Below are positions 36,658-46,193 of a DNA stretch of 64,000 nt, piece after piece. The DNA is from Marseilla massiliensis. GTDB lineage: Bacteria > Bacteroidota > Bacteroidia > Bacteroidales > Bacteroidaceae. The notes under the pieces are model-generated. The model did no database searches. It was not told the DNA's origin and saw nothing but the letters and a program-made list of their open reading frames with translations. The translations under genes and the position numbers were made by a program. The stretch spans positions 1 to 64,000 of the forward strand of contig NZ_JACJJG010000001.1 of the NCBI RefSeq assembly GCF_016899855.1, written 5' to 3'. Each line of letters starts with the position of its first letter. Within the stretch, counting starts at the first letter, position 1.

Positions 36658-37089
36658 ATGAGTCCATTTATGATATTTGCCTTCGTGCTGACAATAGCCT
36701 ACGCTATTTATTATGCGGTGGTCATTGCCAAGGACTTGCAGGGCAAAAAAGGACGCACAAACTCTACCGAGGAGGTGTTTGACTTGGAAGGCATGGAGGA
36801 AGAGGAATCCGTGCAAGTCAGCGAATCAGGTGACAGCTTCCATGTGGGCAGTTCAGGAGATACGTCGGCCGACCCGATAAAAAGTGAGGAAGAAAATGCT
36901 GCCGGGCAGCCGACCGAAGAGCCACGGAGTGCAGCCGAAGAAAAAGCGGACCGCATCCAGTCGGCCCTGTATGAAGCCGAGATAACGAGCGAGAACGGCG
37001 TGACCGCTCCCGAACTCCACGAATTGTTGGAGGGCAGGCGGGAGACCCTGTTCAAAACCCCCATGAAGATAACAAGAAATGAGTTGTAA
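36658..37089 (+). CDS. Small membrane-anchored acidic transfer protein
   Basis: A 143-aa protein with one N-terminal membrane helix (SPFMIFAFVLTIAYAIYYAVVI) and a highly acidic, disordered tail rich in Glu and Ser, ending with a short helical region (ELHELLEGRRETLF). It is the first gene of the transfer operon, and its stop overlaps the next gene by 11 bp. The position corresponds to TraD-like proteins of Bacteroidales conjugative transposons, but the sequence is too low in complexity to confirm this. Confidence 0.55.
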   Translation: MSPFMIFAFVLTIAYAIYYAVVIAKDLQGKKGRTNSTEEVFDLEGMEEEESVQVSESGDSFHVGSSGDTSADPIKSEEENAAGQPTEEPRSAAEEKADRIQSALYEAEITSENGVTAPELHELLEGRRETLFKTPMKITRNEL

Positions 37090-37411
37090 GATGCGCAGGT
37101 GGACAGGCTTGTTGTTTGGCGTGTGCACGGCTTTGCCAGCCTCGGCCAAATGCGGTGGCGTGGATTATAGCTGGGGTGCTGACGCATTGGCTCTTATGCA
37201 TGATTACGTGGTGACCATGATGCTGTATGTGCTCTACCTGCTCTACGCCATTGCCGCCATCGTCGCCATCTATGCCAGCCTGCAAATCTACATCAAAATG
37301 AATACGAGGGAGGAAGGCATCACGAGGGAGATAATGATGGTAGTCGGTGCTTGCCTGTTCATCATCGGCGCATCCATCGTGTTCCCGGCGTTCTTCGGCT
37401 ACCGGGTATGA
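37079..37411 (+). CDS. traE: TraE-type small membrane protein (DUF4134), copy 1
   Basis: A 110-aa membrane protein: signal-like N-terminus (LLFGVCTALPASA) and two membrane helices (MMLYVLYLLYAIAAIVAIYASLQ pattern; MMVVGACLFIIGASIVFPAFFG) joined by the conserved YIKMNTREEGI loop. This is the DUF4134/TraE pattern of Bacteroidales transfer regions. Size and topology recall VirB2-type pilin subunits, which is inference. The next gene encodes a paralogue with the same YIKMN loop. Confidence 0.8.
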   Translation: MSCKMRRWTGLLFGVCTALPASAKCGGVDYSWGADALALMHDYVVTMMLYVLYLLYAIAAIVAIYASLQIYIKMNTREEGITREIMMVVGACLFIIGASIVFPAFFGYRV

Positions 37412-37462
37412 CAGGAAGAAACGAGACAATTCACATAGTGTTTAATTTTTAAGGTAAAAAGA

Positions 37463-37831
37463 ATGTTTAAAGGAAAAATCAGAAAGTGGATGAAGGGACT
37501 TTGCCCTTCCGGGAGATTGAAAATGCTCTCTCTCATGCTGCTAGCAGGCACCACAGCAGCACTCGCCCAGAACGCCGCCGGCGACTATACGGCGGGCACC
37601 ACCGCCCTCGGCACGGTGACGACCGAAATCGCCAAGTACGTGCCTTACGTGGTGAAGCTGTGTTACGCCATCGCCGGTGTCGTGGCCATCGTGGGAGCCA
37701 TCAGCGTGTACATCAAGATGAACAACGAGGAACAGGATGTCAAGAAGTCCATCATGATGATTGTGGGTGCTTGTATCTTCCTTGTGGCAGCAGCCCAGGC
37801 ACTCCCGTTGTTCTTCGGCATCACCAGCTAA
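37463..37831 (+). CDS. traE: TraE-type small membrane protein (DUF4134), copy 2
   Basis: A 122-aa paralogue of the preceding protein: signal peptide ending ALAQ, then two helices around the loop YIKMNNEEQDVKKS and the shared end MMIVGACIFLV...LPLFFG. It is closer to the usual DUF4134/TraE form. Two tandem copies suggest two subunits or a duplication with specialisation. The next gene starts 3 bp later. Confidence 0.85.
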   Translation: MFKGKIRKWMKGLCPSGRLKMLSLMLLAGTTAALAQNAAGDYTAGTTALGTVTTEIAKYVPYVVKLCYAIAGVVAIVGAISVYIKMNNEEQDVKKSIMMIVGACIFLVAAAQALPLFFGITS

Positions 37832-37834
37832 GCC

Positions 37835-38137
37835 ATGCCCGGAATGCACGGTGACACCCGTCCTTTGGAATACCCCATGTTCAAGGGGCTGCAACGGCCT
37901 CTTGAATTCATGGGGATTCAGGGAAGGTACATCTACTGGGCGGCAGGGGCCATCGGTGGTGCCATTGTCGGATTCATCGTGGCTTACTGCCTCTCCGGTT
38001 TCTTTGCCGGGCTGATAGTCTTGGTGGCCGCACTTGGCTGCGGCGCGGCACTCATCCTGCTCAAACAGCGCAAGGGGCTTCACAGCAAGAAGAACGACAA
38101 AGGTGTGTTTGTCTATGCCCGCTCCAAAGGACTGTAA
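37835..38137 (+). CDS. traF: TraF-type membrane protein (DUF4133)
   Basis: A 100-aa protein with two membrane helices (AGAIGGAIVGFIVAYCLSGF and AGLIVLVAALGCGAALILL) and a basic C-terminus (RKGLHSKKNDKGVFVYARSKGL). This is the TraF/DUF4133 protein that follows TraE in Bacteroidales conjugation loci and resembles VirB3 in size and topology. In many such loci traG follows at once; here a lipoprotein gene is inserted between them. Confidence 0.88.
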   Translation: MPGMHGDTRPLEYPMFKGLQRPLEFMGIQGRYIYWAAGAIGGAIVGFIVAYCLSGFFAGLIVLVAALGCGAALILLKQRKGLHSKKNDKGVFVYARSKGL

Positions 38138-38241
38138 ACGCCCATGCCAAGATTAAAGCGGCCTTGATGCGGGATATGATATTACTCCATAAAAACAGCA
38201 AATACGGAAATGATTAAATAACCATACAAAACAACGAACGG

Positions 38242-39756
38242 ATGCAAGTCTTTCTAATGATATGTATCGGGCTGCTGCTCGCCTCCTGCGGCGGAGAGAG
38301 GCAACCCAAGCCCACGGTTGCCGCCATCGAATCGGGCGAGAAAACACGCATGGAGTGGCAAAAAGCCCGCAAACCAATTAAAGTCTGCATTGAGGGTATG
38401 GAGGCAACAACCCCTGCATGGCCCCACCTTGGCGTATATATGGACGTAAGCACTGCCATACCCGAAGAAAGGCAGGCATTAGCAGGAGCGATGTTCACCC
38501 GGAAGGGAGACGTGTATGTGTCGGCAAACCGTCATGCACTCACTTCCGACACGACGGCGACCGTCAGCGTTTGTTATCCTTTCCGAAAAGGACTAGGGAC
38601 AAACGATACTCTCCGCCTGATCGCCCCGTTCGATGAGAACCTTTATGGAGTGGAAACCCGCCGCATCATCGGGACTACCATCCAACCGACATTCAGGCTG
38701 CAAAGTTCCATGGCATTGCTACGCATCGTCTGTGAGGGCGATGACCTGCGTGACCGGTTGGACGGCATCACCCTCATCGGGGATGACATCTATACTGAAG
38801 GTGGCTATCAGCCTTACACAGGCAGATGGCTCGATAAAAAAGCCAACGGCAGCCTACAAGCAGGAAGTACGGACTGCCTGCTGAACAACGGCAGGAAGCA
38901 TGACCTTTACCTGATTCCGACCGAAACCGCCTGCTCCGTTACTATCATCATCCGCATCAACGGCAAAGACCATGTGTTGCGTACCATGTTGCCACCCTTA
39001 ACGGCAGGAAGCATGACGCACCTCTCCATCCGCAAAGGCAACGAGGGCGTGGCCATCAACGGCAGTTGGGTGGAGCCGGAGCGTAGCCTGGCGTATAAAT
39101 TCCGGATGATGCCGGTTGATTCCGTGCAAACGGGGCATTACCTGCAAAGGGACGGGACGATACAGGCGAAGCGTGACACTCTTTCCATGGCCGTGGTCAT
39201 GGAAACGGACGGCAAGCACGGCAAGGCGGTTGCCTTATCTGATTGTCCGGGATCGTTCGTATTCTCCGGAAACGGCGTTTCAAGCGGCAGGCGATTCCCG
39301 ACCATTGACGGGAAACGAAAAGAAGGCATTATCAATCCGACCACCGGCATCGGCGAGGATGACAAGGTCATCTACAAGCCAGGAATGCCCTATTCGAGCG
39401 ATTGCGCCTTGGGCTATACTGATGGGGCAACCCTCACGCAAGGACTGGTGGAAGCCGATGGACAAACCAAGCGAAATTCTCCTTTGGGCAGGCGAACCAT
39501 GCTGCAAGAGACGGCACGGCATCCCGGCGGTTATGTGCCCTCACTCGGTGAATTGGCCAAGCTCTATTACCTGCTGGAATGTGCCAAGCCCTCCACGCTG
39601 AAAGGCCTGATACCCCCCTTGCAAGGCGAATACCTCACTTGCTCCGAAAGCGGCAAGGAGACCTTCTATCTGATGGACTTCTCCCACGGCATCGTGACCG
39701 GAAGGTTATCTAAGCGGTATACCCAGGCGAAACTACGACTTTTCTACCTATTCTAA
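38242..39756 (+). CDS. Fimbrillin-like surface lipoprotein inserted in the transfer operon
   Basis: A 504-aa lipoprotein (signal MQVFLMICIGLLLASC, lipobox LASC). The middle part (PTFRLQSSMALLRIVCEG...TEGGYQPYTGRWL) has the beta-sandwich style of Bacteroidetes fimbrillin/FimB-like proteins, and the C-terminal GGYVPSLGELAKLYYLL recalls DUF1566-type domains. It lies between traF and traG with a 104-bp gap in front, and may be a surface adhesin that helps mating contact, or cargo. A related YVPS.AQMRLLY motif occurs in the lipoprotein at 52775. The fold assignment is by pattern and moderate. Confidence 0.6.
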   Translation: MQVFLMICIGLLLASCGGERQPKPTVAAIESGEKTRMEWQKARKPIKVCIEGMEATTPAWPHLGVYMDVSTAIPEERQALAGAMFTRKGDVYVSANRHALTSDTTATVSVCYPFRKGLGTNDTLRLIAPFDENLYGVETRRIIGTTIQPTFRLQSSMALLRIVCEGDDLRDRLDGITLIGDDIYTEGGYQPYTGRWLDKKANGSLQAGSTDCLLNNGRKHDLYLIPTETACSVTIIIRINGKDHVLRTMLPPLTAGSMTHLSIRKGNEGVAINGSWVEPERSLAYKFRMMPVDSVQTGHYLQRDGTIQAKRDTLSMAVVMETDGKHGKAVALSDCPGSFVFSGNGVSSGRRFPTIDGKRKEGIINPTTGIGEDDKVIYKPGMPYSSDCALGYTDGATLTQGLVEADGQTKRNSPLGRRTMLQETARHPGGYVPSLGELAKLYYLLECAKPSTLKGLIPPLQGEYLTCSESGKETFYLMDFSHGIVTGRLSKRYTQAKLRLFYLF

Positions 39757-39771
39757 AATGAAGAAGACCCC

Positions 39772-42492
39772 ATGACACTATACGTACTATTGACATTCAC
39801 GGCACTTTTGGCGGGCATGGCCATCTCCGTCCGGGCATTCGGCACGGGCTGCAAGCGCAAACGTATGTTCCGGGAAATCTATTTCTCCATTGAGGACGTA
39901 GACGGCATCGGCATTCTCTACACCAAGACCGGGGAATACTCCGCCATCCTGCGCATCGAAAATCCGGTGCAGAAGTTCTCCGCTGACATCGACAGCTACT
40001 ATGAATATACCCGTTTATTCACCGCCCTTGCCCAGACACTCGGCGAGGGCTATGCCCTGCACAAGCAGGACATCTTCACGAGGCAGGGCTTCGAGGAAAC
40101 AGGCAACGGCAGACACGAGTTCCTGAGCGAATCCTATTTCCGCTATTTCAAAGGCAGACAGTACACCGACAACCGCACCTACCTGACCGTGACGCAGGAG
40201 AACCGTAAGGGCAACCTGTTCTCCTATGATGACAAACGGTGGAAGGACTTCCTGGTGAAGATACGCAAGGTGAAAGACCAGTTGCGCGACGCAGGCATCC
40301 GTACCCAGTTTCTGGACAAGGCAGAAGCAAGTACTTACGTTGACCACTACTTCACGATGGACTTCTCAGACAAGCCCGTGGCGATGGACAGCTTCAAGGC
40401 GGGCGAGGAATGCGTGGAGATGGGCGGCAGGAAATGCAAGGTGTTTTCCATTGTCGATGTGGACAGCGCGGGCCTGCCCTCATTAGTACGCCCGTTCACC
40501 AACATTGAAGTGAACAACACCGAGATGCCAGTGGACTTGGTGTCGATGATAGACAGCATCCCCGACGCACGGACGGTGGTTTACAACCAGATGATCTTCA
40601 TGCCCGGCCAGAAGAAGGAGCTTGCCGCACTGGAAAAGAAGAAGAACCGCCATGCCAGCATACCCAACCCCTCGAACCTGATGGCCGTGGAGGACATCAA
40701 GCGGGTGCAGGACGTGGTGGCAAGAGAGAGCAAGCAGCTTGTCTATATGCACTACAACCTCATGGTGTGCTGCGACAAAGGCACCGACCTGCAGAAGCCC
40801 ACCAACTACTTGGAGAACAGCTTCGGCAGGCTCGGCATCCACATCAGCAAGCGGGCGTACAACCAGCTGGAGCTGTTCGTGGCTTCGTTTCCCGGCAACT
40901 GTTACGGCATGAGCGTGGACTACGACCGCTTCCTCACCCTCGGCGATGCAGCCGCCTGCCTGATGTACAAGGAGCGTATCCAGCACAGCGAGGACACCCC
41001 ATTGAAGATATACTATACCGATCGTCAAGGCGTGCCCGTGGCCATTGACATCACTGGCAAGGAAGGGCGCAATAAGCTGACAGACAACTCCAATTTCTTT
41101 TGTTTGGGGCCAAGCGGAAGCGGCAAATCGTTCCACATGAACAGCGTGGTGCGCCAGCTGCACGAACAAAACACGGACGTGGTGATGGTCGATACGGGTA
41201 ACTCCTACGAGGGACTGTGCGAATACCTGAACGGCAAGTACATCAGTTATACGGAGGAGAAGCCGATTACCATGAACCCTTTCCGCATCAACCGCCAAGA
41301 ACTGAATGTGGAAAAGACCGGTTTCCTGAAAAACCTTGTGCTACTGATATGGAAAGGCTCCCAGGGCACGGTCAGCAAGACGGAGGACAGGCTCATCGAC
41401 CAAGTAATCACCGAATACTATGACGTTTATTTCAACGGTTTTGACGGCTTCACCCCTCCCCAGCGGGAAGACCTGCGCAAGAGCCTGCTGGTGGACGACC
41501 GCAACAACTCTCGTGATGGCAGGGAAACGGAAGAGGAACGGCTGGCCCGCATCGAAAGGGAGATCGACGAGATAGAACGCCGCCGTAAGGAGCTGAAGGT
41601 GGAGGGCCTTTCGTTCAACACGTTCTATGAATACTCCGTGCAACGCATCCCCGACATCTGCCACGAGAACAACCTTGCGGGCATCGACCTCTCCACCTAC
41701 CGCTACATGATGAAGGACTTTTACCGAGGCGGCAACCACGAAAAGACGCTGAACGAGGAAATGGACGGCACCCTGTTCGATGAAACTTTCATTGTCTTCG
41801 AAATCGATGCGATAAAAGATGACCCGTTGCTTTTCCCCATCGTGACGCTCATCATCATGGACGTGTTCCTGCAAAAAATGCGCCTGAAAAAGAAGCGCAA
41901 AGTCTTGGTGATTGAGGAAGCGTGGAAAGCCATCGCCTCTCCGCTGATGGCCGAGTACATCAAGTTCATGTACAAGACCGCCCGCAAGTTCTGGGCAAGC
42001 GTTGGCGTGGTGACGCAGGAGATACAGGACATCATCGGGTCGGAAATCGTGAAGGAGGCCATCATCAACAACTCCGATGTGGTGATGCTGCTCGACCAAA
42101 GCAAGTTCCGGGAGCGGTTCGACGGCATTAAGGCGATACTCGGCCTGACCGATGTGGAGTGCAAGAAGATATTCACCATCAACCGCTTGGAAAACAAGGA
42201 GGGGCGCTCGTTCTTCCGGGAGGTGTTCATACGTCGTGGCACGGCCAGTGAGGTGTACGGCGTGGAAGAACCGAGGGAATGCTACATGACCTACACTACG
42301 GAGCGGGCTGAAAAGGAAGCCCTGAAACTTTACAAGCGGGAATTGGGATGCAGCCATCAGGAGGCCATTGAAGCCTATTGCCGTGATTGGCAACTTTCGG
42401 GCATCGACAAGTCCTTGGCGTTCGCCCAGGAGGTGAACAAGGCAGGCCGTGTGCTGCATCTGGAACGGAACCGTCGGAAAACCATTCAGTAA
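39772..42492 (+). CDS. traG: TraG conjugation ATPase (VirB4 family)
   Basis: A 906-aa ATPase that powers assembly of the type IV secretion channel at the inner membrane. An N-terminal membrane helix (YVLLTFTALLAGMAISVRAF) is followed by the VirB4-type domain and the ATPase with Walker A LGPSGSGKSFHMNS at about 444-457 and Walker B KVLVIEEAWKA at about 711. The acidic, Arg-rich insertion near 580-610 (EERLARIEREIDEIERRRKEL) looks like a coiled coil. Length matches the TraG family of Bacteroidales elements. It is central to the transfer operon. Confidence 0.95.
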   Translation: MTLYVLLTFTALLAGMAISVRAFGTGCKRKRMFREIYFSIEDVDGIGILYTKTGEYSAILRIENPVQKFSADIDSYYEYTRLFTALAQTLGEGYALHKQDIFTRQGFEETGNGRHEFLSESYFRYFKGRQYTDNRTYLTVTQENRKGNLFSYDDKRWKDFLVKIRKVKDQLRDAGIRTQFLDKAEASTYVDHYFTMDFSDKPVAMDSFKAGEECVEMGGRKCKVFSIVDVDSAGLPSLVRPFTNIEVNNTEMPVDLVSMIDSIPDARTVVYNQMIFMPGQKKELAALEKKKNRHASIPNPSNLMAVEDIKRVQDVVARESKQLVYMHYNLMVCCDKGTDLQKPTNYLENSFGRLGIHISKRAYNQLELFVASFPGNCYGMSVDYDRFLTLGDAAACLMYKERIQHSEDTPLKIYYTDRQGVPVAIDITGKEGRNKLTDNSNFFCLGPSGSGKSFHMNSVVRQLHEQNTDVVMVDTGNSYEGLCEYLNGKYISYTEEKPITMNPFRINRQELNVEKTGFLKNLVLLIWKGSQGTVSKTEDRLIDQVITEYYDVYFNGFDGFTPPQREDLRKSLLVDDRNNSRDGRETEEERLARIEREIDEIERRRKELKVEGLSFNTFYEYSVQRIPDICHENNLAGIDLSTYRYMMKDFYRGGNHEKTLNEEMDGTLFDETFIVFEIDAIKDDPLLFPIVTLIIMDVFLQKMRLKKKRKVLVIEEAWKAIASPLMAEYIKFMYKTARKFWASVGVVTQEIQDIIGSEIVKEAIINNSDVVMLLDQSKFRERFDGIKAILGLTDVECKKIFTINRLENKEGRSFFREVFIRRGTASEVYGVEEPRECYMTYTTERAEKEALKLYKRELGCSHQEAIEAYCRDWQLSGIDKSLAFAQEVNKAGRVLHLERNRRKTIQ

Positions 42493-42525
42493 TCACACAA
42501 TAATCATCTACAAATAATCGACATT

Positions 42526-42876
42526 ATGGAAGCAGAAAAATTCATCCACGACTTTTGGAAGGCCAACGAAATCAGCAACTTCTCGAAAGAGGCCACCGTG
42601 TTGTTCTTCTACCTCATTTATGTGTGGGAGAACGAGAAGAAACCTGACGTGTTCTATGTGCATCCTGCCAGCCTGCTGTGCAAAGTAAGGGGATTCAGCG
42701 TAAAGGGAGTGTTGACTGCCAGTGAGGAATTGCAGGAACGCGGCTACATCACCTACAAAGCCCCCGACCAGCAATGGTGTTCTGGGGAGTATTCGCTTTG
42801 CCTTGACCGGGACATGAAAACAGGGAAGAATGAAAATCCGGGCAACAACCCGAACAATACAAACATCAAGCCCTGA
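42526..42876 (+). CDS. Small protein with wHTH-like fold, unknown role
   Basis: A 116-aa soluble protein (MEAEKFIHDFWKANEISNFSKEA...). The order of helices (SKEATVLFFYLIYVWE ... FSVKGVLTASEELQERGYITY) resembles the winged-helix part of replisome-organiser or DnaD-like proteins, so DNA binding is possible. It lies between the VirB4 ATPase and the large secreted protein, where a regulator is not expected. No stronger assignment is justified. Confidence 0.5.
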   Translation: MEAEKFIHDFWKANEISNFSKEATVLFFYLIYVWENEKKPDVFYVHPASLLCKVRGFSVKGVLTASEELQERGYITYKAPDQQWCSGEYSLCLDRDMKTGKNENPGNNPNNTNIKP

Positions 42877-42882
42877 TAATCT

Positions 42883-45450
42883 ATGATAAGACTTCTTGTC
42901 CTATTGGTATGCGCCTGTGCTTCCGTCATTTTGGCGGAAGCACAGTACGTGCGTGTCAACTACGACAAGAAGACCGTGGCGGCGATGGCGGCAGCCTATG
43001 CCACGGAAACGACCACGGAAGCCTATTATACCGAGCAGGTGAAGGACATACTCGACAAATACAACGCGGCGGAAGTGGCCGCGGCGGGTATCTTCCTGTC
43101 AAAATACCTCGACCGTAAGGCATTGACGGAACTGGGCGTCTGGAGCGACGGGACAGAGAACTACTATTACCGCCGCATCTATAACCTCGTAAGTGCGAAG
43201 ATTATGCCGAAAATCTGGACAGTGGCAGGCCAGATGCTCCATTCCCCGCAGACAGCCCTGTATTGGGGCAGTTACTTGATGAAAGTCTGCGCCGAGGTAA
43301 AGGCCCTCTGTATGCAATTTGAATCGGTGGTGACGAACGACACATTGTCGTTCCGGGACGTAGTGTTCCTGGAAATCGCCCCGCAGTTTGCTCCATTGTT
43401 CAAACTGTCGGAAAGCGGCGGCATCGACTGGGATGCCTTCTTCGACGATCTGGGCAATATCCGGCACAATTTCACCAAGGAAAACCTGAAAACGGACATT
43501 GACAACCTATATAACATGGGGGTAGGACTGGCTCAGGCCGGGGCGGACAATTTTTCGGATGCCATTCTGGGCGGGAGCAGTTTTCATGACCTGCTGAACG
43601 GGAAGATAAGCGACATTGCACGAGTGGCCGGGAATGCTTACGACCTGTACGGACAAATGGAACATTCCGTGGGCAATACGCTGCTCTCGATGGTCGGAGG
43701 ACCGGAGGGAGTGGCCAACCTGTTCCAGACCGGCAACTACAACCTGACTTCGTGGATAAGCGACTACCTGAAAGAAGCGGTCGGGCAATACTACACCCAA
43801 CGGTGGTACATTTACCGCAGGGATGCCGGCACGGAAACCCTGTGCGACTACACCCCGCCCACGGACGACAACAGCATAATTTACGGCGGAGAGTGGACAC
43901 GGTTCAACACTTCCGATGCAGGATTCTATCCCAACAGCGCACAGACTGAGCAGATACTCAGCAATTCAGAGCGGTATGCCGGATGGTCGAGGGCGCAGGT
44001 GGAACAGATGAACCAGTCAAACGACGGCTATACGTACCACATCAGCTATTATCGTTCCGTTTACAACATCAACCGGGGCGGTAATCTGATACAGAAGGCA
44101 TACGCTTACAGCATAAAAGTAACCAGAAGCTGGAACCACGAGGAAATGGTGTATGAAGACGTGTTCGATTCCTACAAGATGGACTTGAACGCTTTCAAGG
44201 CCGGGCTGAACGCCCGGTTGTCGGAGTTCAACGACAATGAGGAAGGATACACCTATGTCATCGGCAGCGATGCCAAGCACTATTACCAGGCCACGGACGA
44301 AGCCAAGCTGCAAGGTCGCGAGAGCGTGATCGTCAGCGTGACCTGTCATGACGGGGTGACATTGGGCAGCGGAAGCACCCAATACAAGTGCCGCACCTGC
44401 GGCGGTAGTCTGAACAGCCACTCCAAGGACTGCGCCATGCAGACTACCGTGTCCGGGGATGACGAACTGGATTTGTCCGGTCTGGACGAACTGGAAAACG
44501 AATACAATGCGGAAGCGGCGGCCTTGCAGTCGCAGATAGATGCCTTGGAAGCCGAGAACGCCGAGTTGGTGAAACAAATCGCATCGGCCACGGTGGAAGA
44601 AGCAGCCTCCTTGCGGCAACAGTACAACCGCAACAAAGATGAAATCACCCGGCTGGAATCCGACCTGTCCTCTATCCGGAAGAAGCAGGAGGAGCTGGCG
44701 CAAGCCAAGGAGGAAGCGGCGGCGGAGAACGACGTGCCTACGGATGACTATTACCGCATCCCCGCCATTATGCAGGAGTGCAAGAACGCCTATAGCCTGA
44801 CGTGGCAGGGTGACGGCTGGTGGAGCGGCTACAGCTACCTGCGGGAAGCCATCGCCCCGAACATCAACGGAACCATCACTTTCAAGGCCACCCTGTCCAT
44901 TGCCCGCAAGCCCAAGTATTTCTTGGGAATCAAAATACACCGTGCCATCATGCAGATAAACTGGGAACTGACGGCGGAGTATTCGGACACGGAAGTGGTG
45001 GACATCATCGAGCTTGATCCGGCCATGAGCGAGTCGGAAAAGGCAACGTTGGTCAATGACCGCCTGTCGGAGATTGCCCGGCAATACCCTTCGTGTGAAA
45101 TCACCACGGAATATGTGAAATCGGAACCGGTGGAGGAAGACACGACCACGGACACCTACCACCTGCTGTGGGCATCCGACCGGCTGGAAATCGCCCGTCA
45201 GGTGGAAGCCCGGCTGACAAACATCTACGCCGACCTCGTTGCCTTGGAGAAGATGATGAATTACAAGCTCGGCATCATTGACGTGCTGAAGGACGTCGCG
45301 CCTTTTGTCAACGAGGAGCGGGGACGCAGGCTTACTCTGGTGGAGGAATGCCGACGCAGATGGTTGCGTGGTGCGGCGAACAGTCTGCACTCGGTGGATT
45401 ACAACGGGAAATACGAGGAAACGGATGAAAATAGGGAGGAAACGGAATGA
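42883..45450 (+). CDS. Large exported coiled-coil protein of the transfer operon
   Basis: An 855-aa protein with a signal peptide (IRLLVLLVCACASVILAEAQ). The N-terminal part (about 30-330) is helical, the middle contains a four-cysteine knuckle (CRTCGGSLNSHSKDC, near 505), and about 530-610 is a long coiled coil (LQSQIDALEAENAELVKQI). The last part is beta-rich, then helical. No known catalytic motif is visible. It overlaps the next gene by 4 bp and belongs to a block of three exported proteins in the place of TraH/TraI of other Bacteroidales elements. It probably acts in the periplasm, possibly in the channel or mating-pair contact. Confidence 0.55.
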   Translation: MIRLLVLLVCACASVILAEAQYVRVNYDKKTVAAMAAAYATETTTEAYYTEQVKDILDKYNAAEVAAAGIFLSKYLDRKALTELGVWSDGTENYYYRRIYNLVSAKIMPKIWTVAGQMLHSPQTALYWGSYLMKVCAEVKALCMQFESVVTNDTLSFRDVVFLEIAPQFAPLFKLSESGGIDWDAFFDDLGNIRHNFTKENLKTDIDNLYNMGVGLAQAGADNFSDAILGGSSFHDLLNGKISDIARVAGNAYDLYGQMEHSVGNTLLSMVGGPEGVANLFQTGNYNLTSWISDYLKEAVGQYYTQRWYIYRRDAGTETLCDYTPPTDDNSIIYGGEWTRFNTSDAGFYPNSAQTEQILSNSERYAGWSRAQVEQMNQSNDGYTYHISYYRSVYNINRGGNLIQKAYAYSIKVTRSWNHEEMVYEDVFDSYKMDLNAFKAGLNARLSEFNDNEEGYTYVIGSDAKHYYQATDEAKLQGRESVIVSVTCHDGVTLGSGSTQYKCRTCGGSLNSHSKDCAMQTTVSGDDELDLSGLDELENEYNAEAAALQSQIDALEAENAELVKQIASATVEEAASLRQQYNRNKDEITRLESDLSSIRKKQEELAQAKEEAAAENDVPTDDYYRIPAIMQECKNAYSLTWQGDGWWSGYSYLREAIAPNINGTITFKATLSIARKPKYFLGIKIHRAIMQINWELTAEYSDTEVVDIIELDPAMSESEKATLVNDRLSEIARQYPSCEITTEYVKSEPVEEDTTTDTYHLLWASDRLEIARQVEARLTNIYADLVALEKMMNYKLGIIDVLKDVAPFVNEERGRRLTLVEECRRRWLRGAANSLHSVDYNGKYEETDENREETE

Positions 45451-46193
45451 AGCTGGCTATAAGAAATATCAGGCATATCATCCTTCTGATGATGGTGACG
45501 GCGTTTTCGTTGGAGATGTCGGCACAATGGAACTTTGACATCGTTTCAGTGGAAGCCTATATAAATGACCACAAACAACAGCGAAGCCTGTTACTGGCCC
45601 GTTCGACACTGGAACTGAGCAACCAACTCCTGCACGAATACAGCAGCGAAGCAGCGGTGGACTTCAAGGAACTGAACGTGGATTTGGACAAGTACACAAG
45701 GGCTTTTGATGTCATTGACATCCTCTACCAGTCGCTGCGTACCTCGCTCAACGTGTATTCCACCTACAATAGCGTGAGCGACCGAGTCGGGGACTACAAG
45801 GATTTACTAAATGACTATTATACAAAAGTGGTGGAGCGGAACAGGATGGAACTTCATGACACACTGATTATCGGCATCAGCCTAAGGTGTGTGGAAAGGA
45901 TTGCAGAAGACGGCAAGCAACTCTACCGCTCGATGAGCGACTTGGTATTGTATGCCACCGGTGCGGCGGCTTGCTCCACCTCGGACTTGCTGCTGGTATT
46001 GGAAAGCATCAACCAAGGACTGGACAACATCGAGCGGCATTTGAACAAAGCCTACTTTGAAACATGGCGGTATATCCAACTCCGCATGGGGTATTGGAAA
46101 GAAAGCATTTATCTGGCCAAGGACAAGTCGCAGATAGCGAACGAGGCTTTCCGGCGGTGGAGGGATTCCGGGCTGAATCCGTATAACCGATGA
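45447..46193 (+). CDS. Exported helical transfer protein, TraI-like position
   Basis: A 248-aa protein with a signal segment (IILLMMVTAFSLEMSAQ) and a mostly helical body (LARSTLELSNQLLHEYSS ... VYSTYNSVSDRVGDYKDLLNDYYTKV). The end ANEAFRRWRDSGLNPYNR resembles the end of the following protein (AMAAMNRWREAGWRAKGN), so the two look like paralogues. Helical periplasmic proteins in this place (TraI/DUF4141) are VirB5-like minor pilus components in Bacteroidales systems; this assignment is inferred from position and shape. Confidence 0.55.
   Translation: MKLAIRNIRHIILLMMVTAFSLEMSAQWNFDIVSVEAYINDHKQQRSLLLARSTLELSNQLLHEYSSEAAVDFKELNVDLDKYTRAFDVIDILYQSLRTSLNVYSTYNSVSDRVGDYKDLLNDYYTKVVERNRMELHDTLIIGISLRCVERIAEDGKQLYRSMSDLVLYATGAAACSTSDLLLVLESINQGLDNIERHLNKAYFETWRYIQLRMGYWKESIYLAKDKSQIANEAFRRWRDSGLNPYNR

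Noticed and set aside
40483-42459. Long minus-strand ORFs opposite traG and other transfer genes
   Set aside because: They are antisense shadows of GC-rich coding DNA. The plus-strand genes have clear motifs and operon spacing.
44017-45390. 457-codon minus-strand ORF opposite the 855-aa protein gene
   Set aside because: No start context, composition of an antisense frame (rich in His, Arg, Val and Leu), and it lies within a convincing plus-strand gene.
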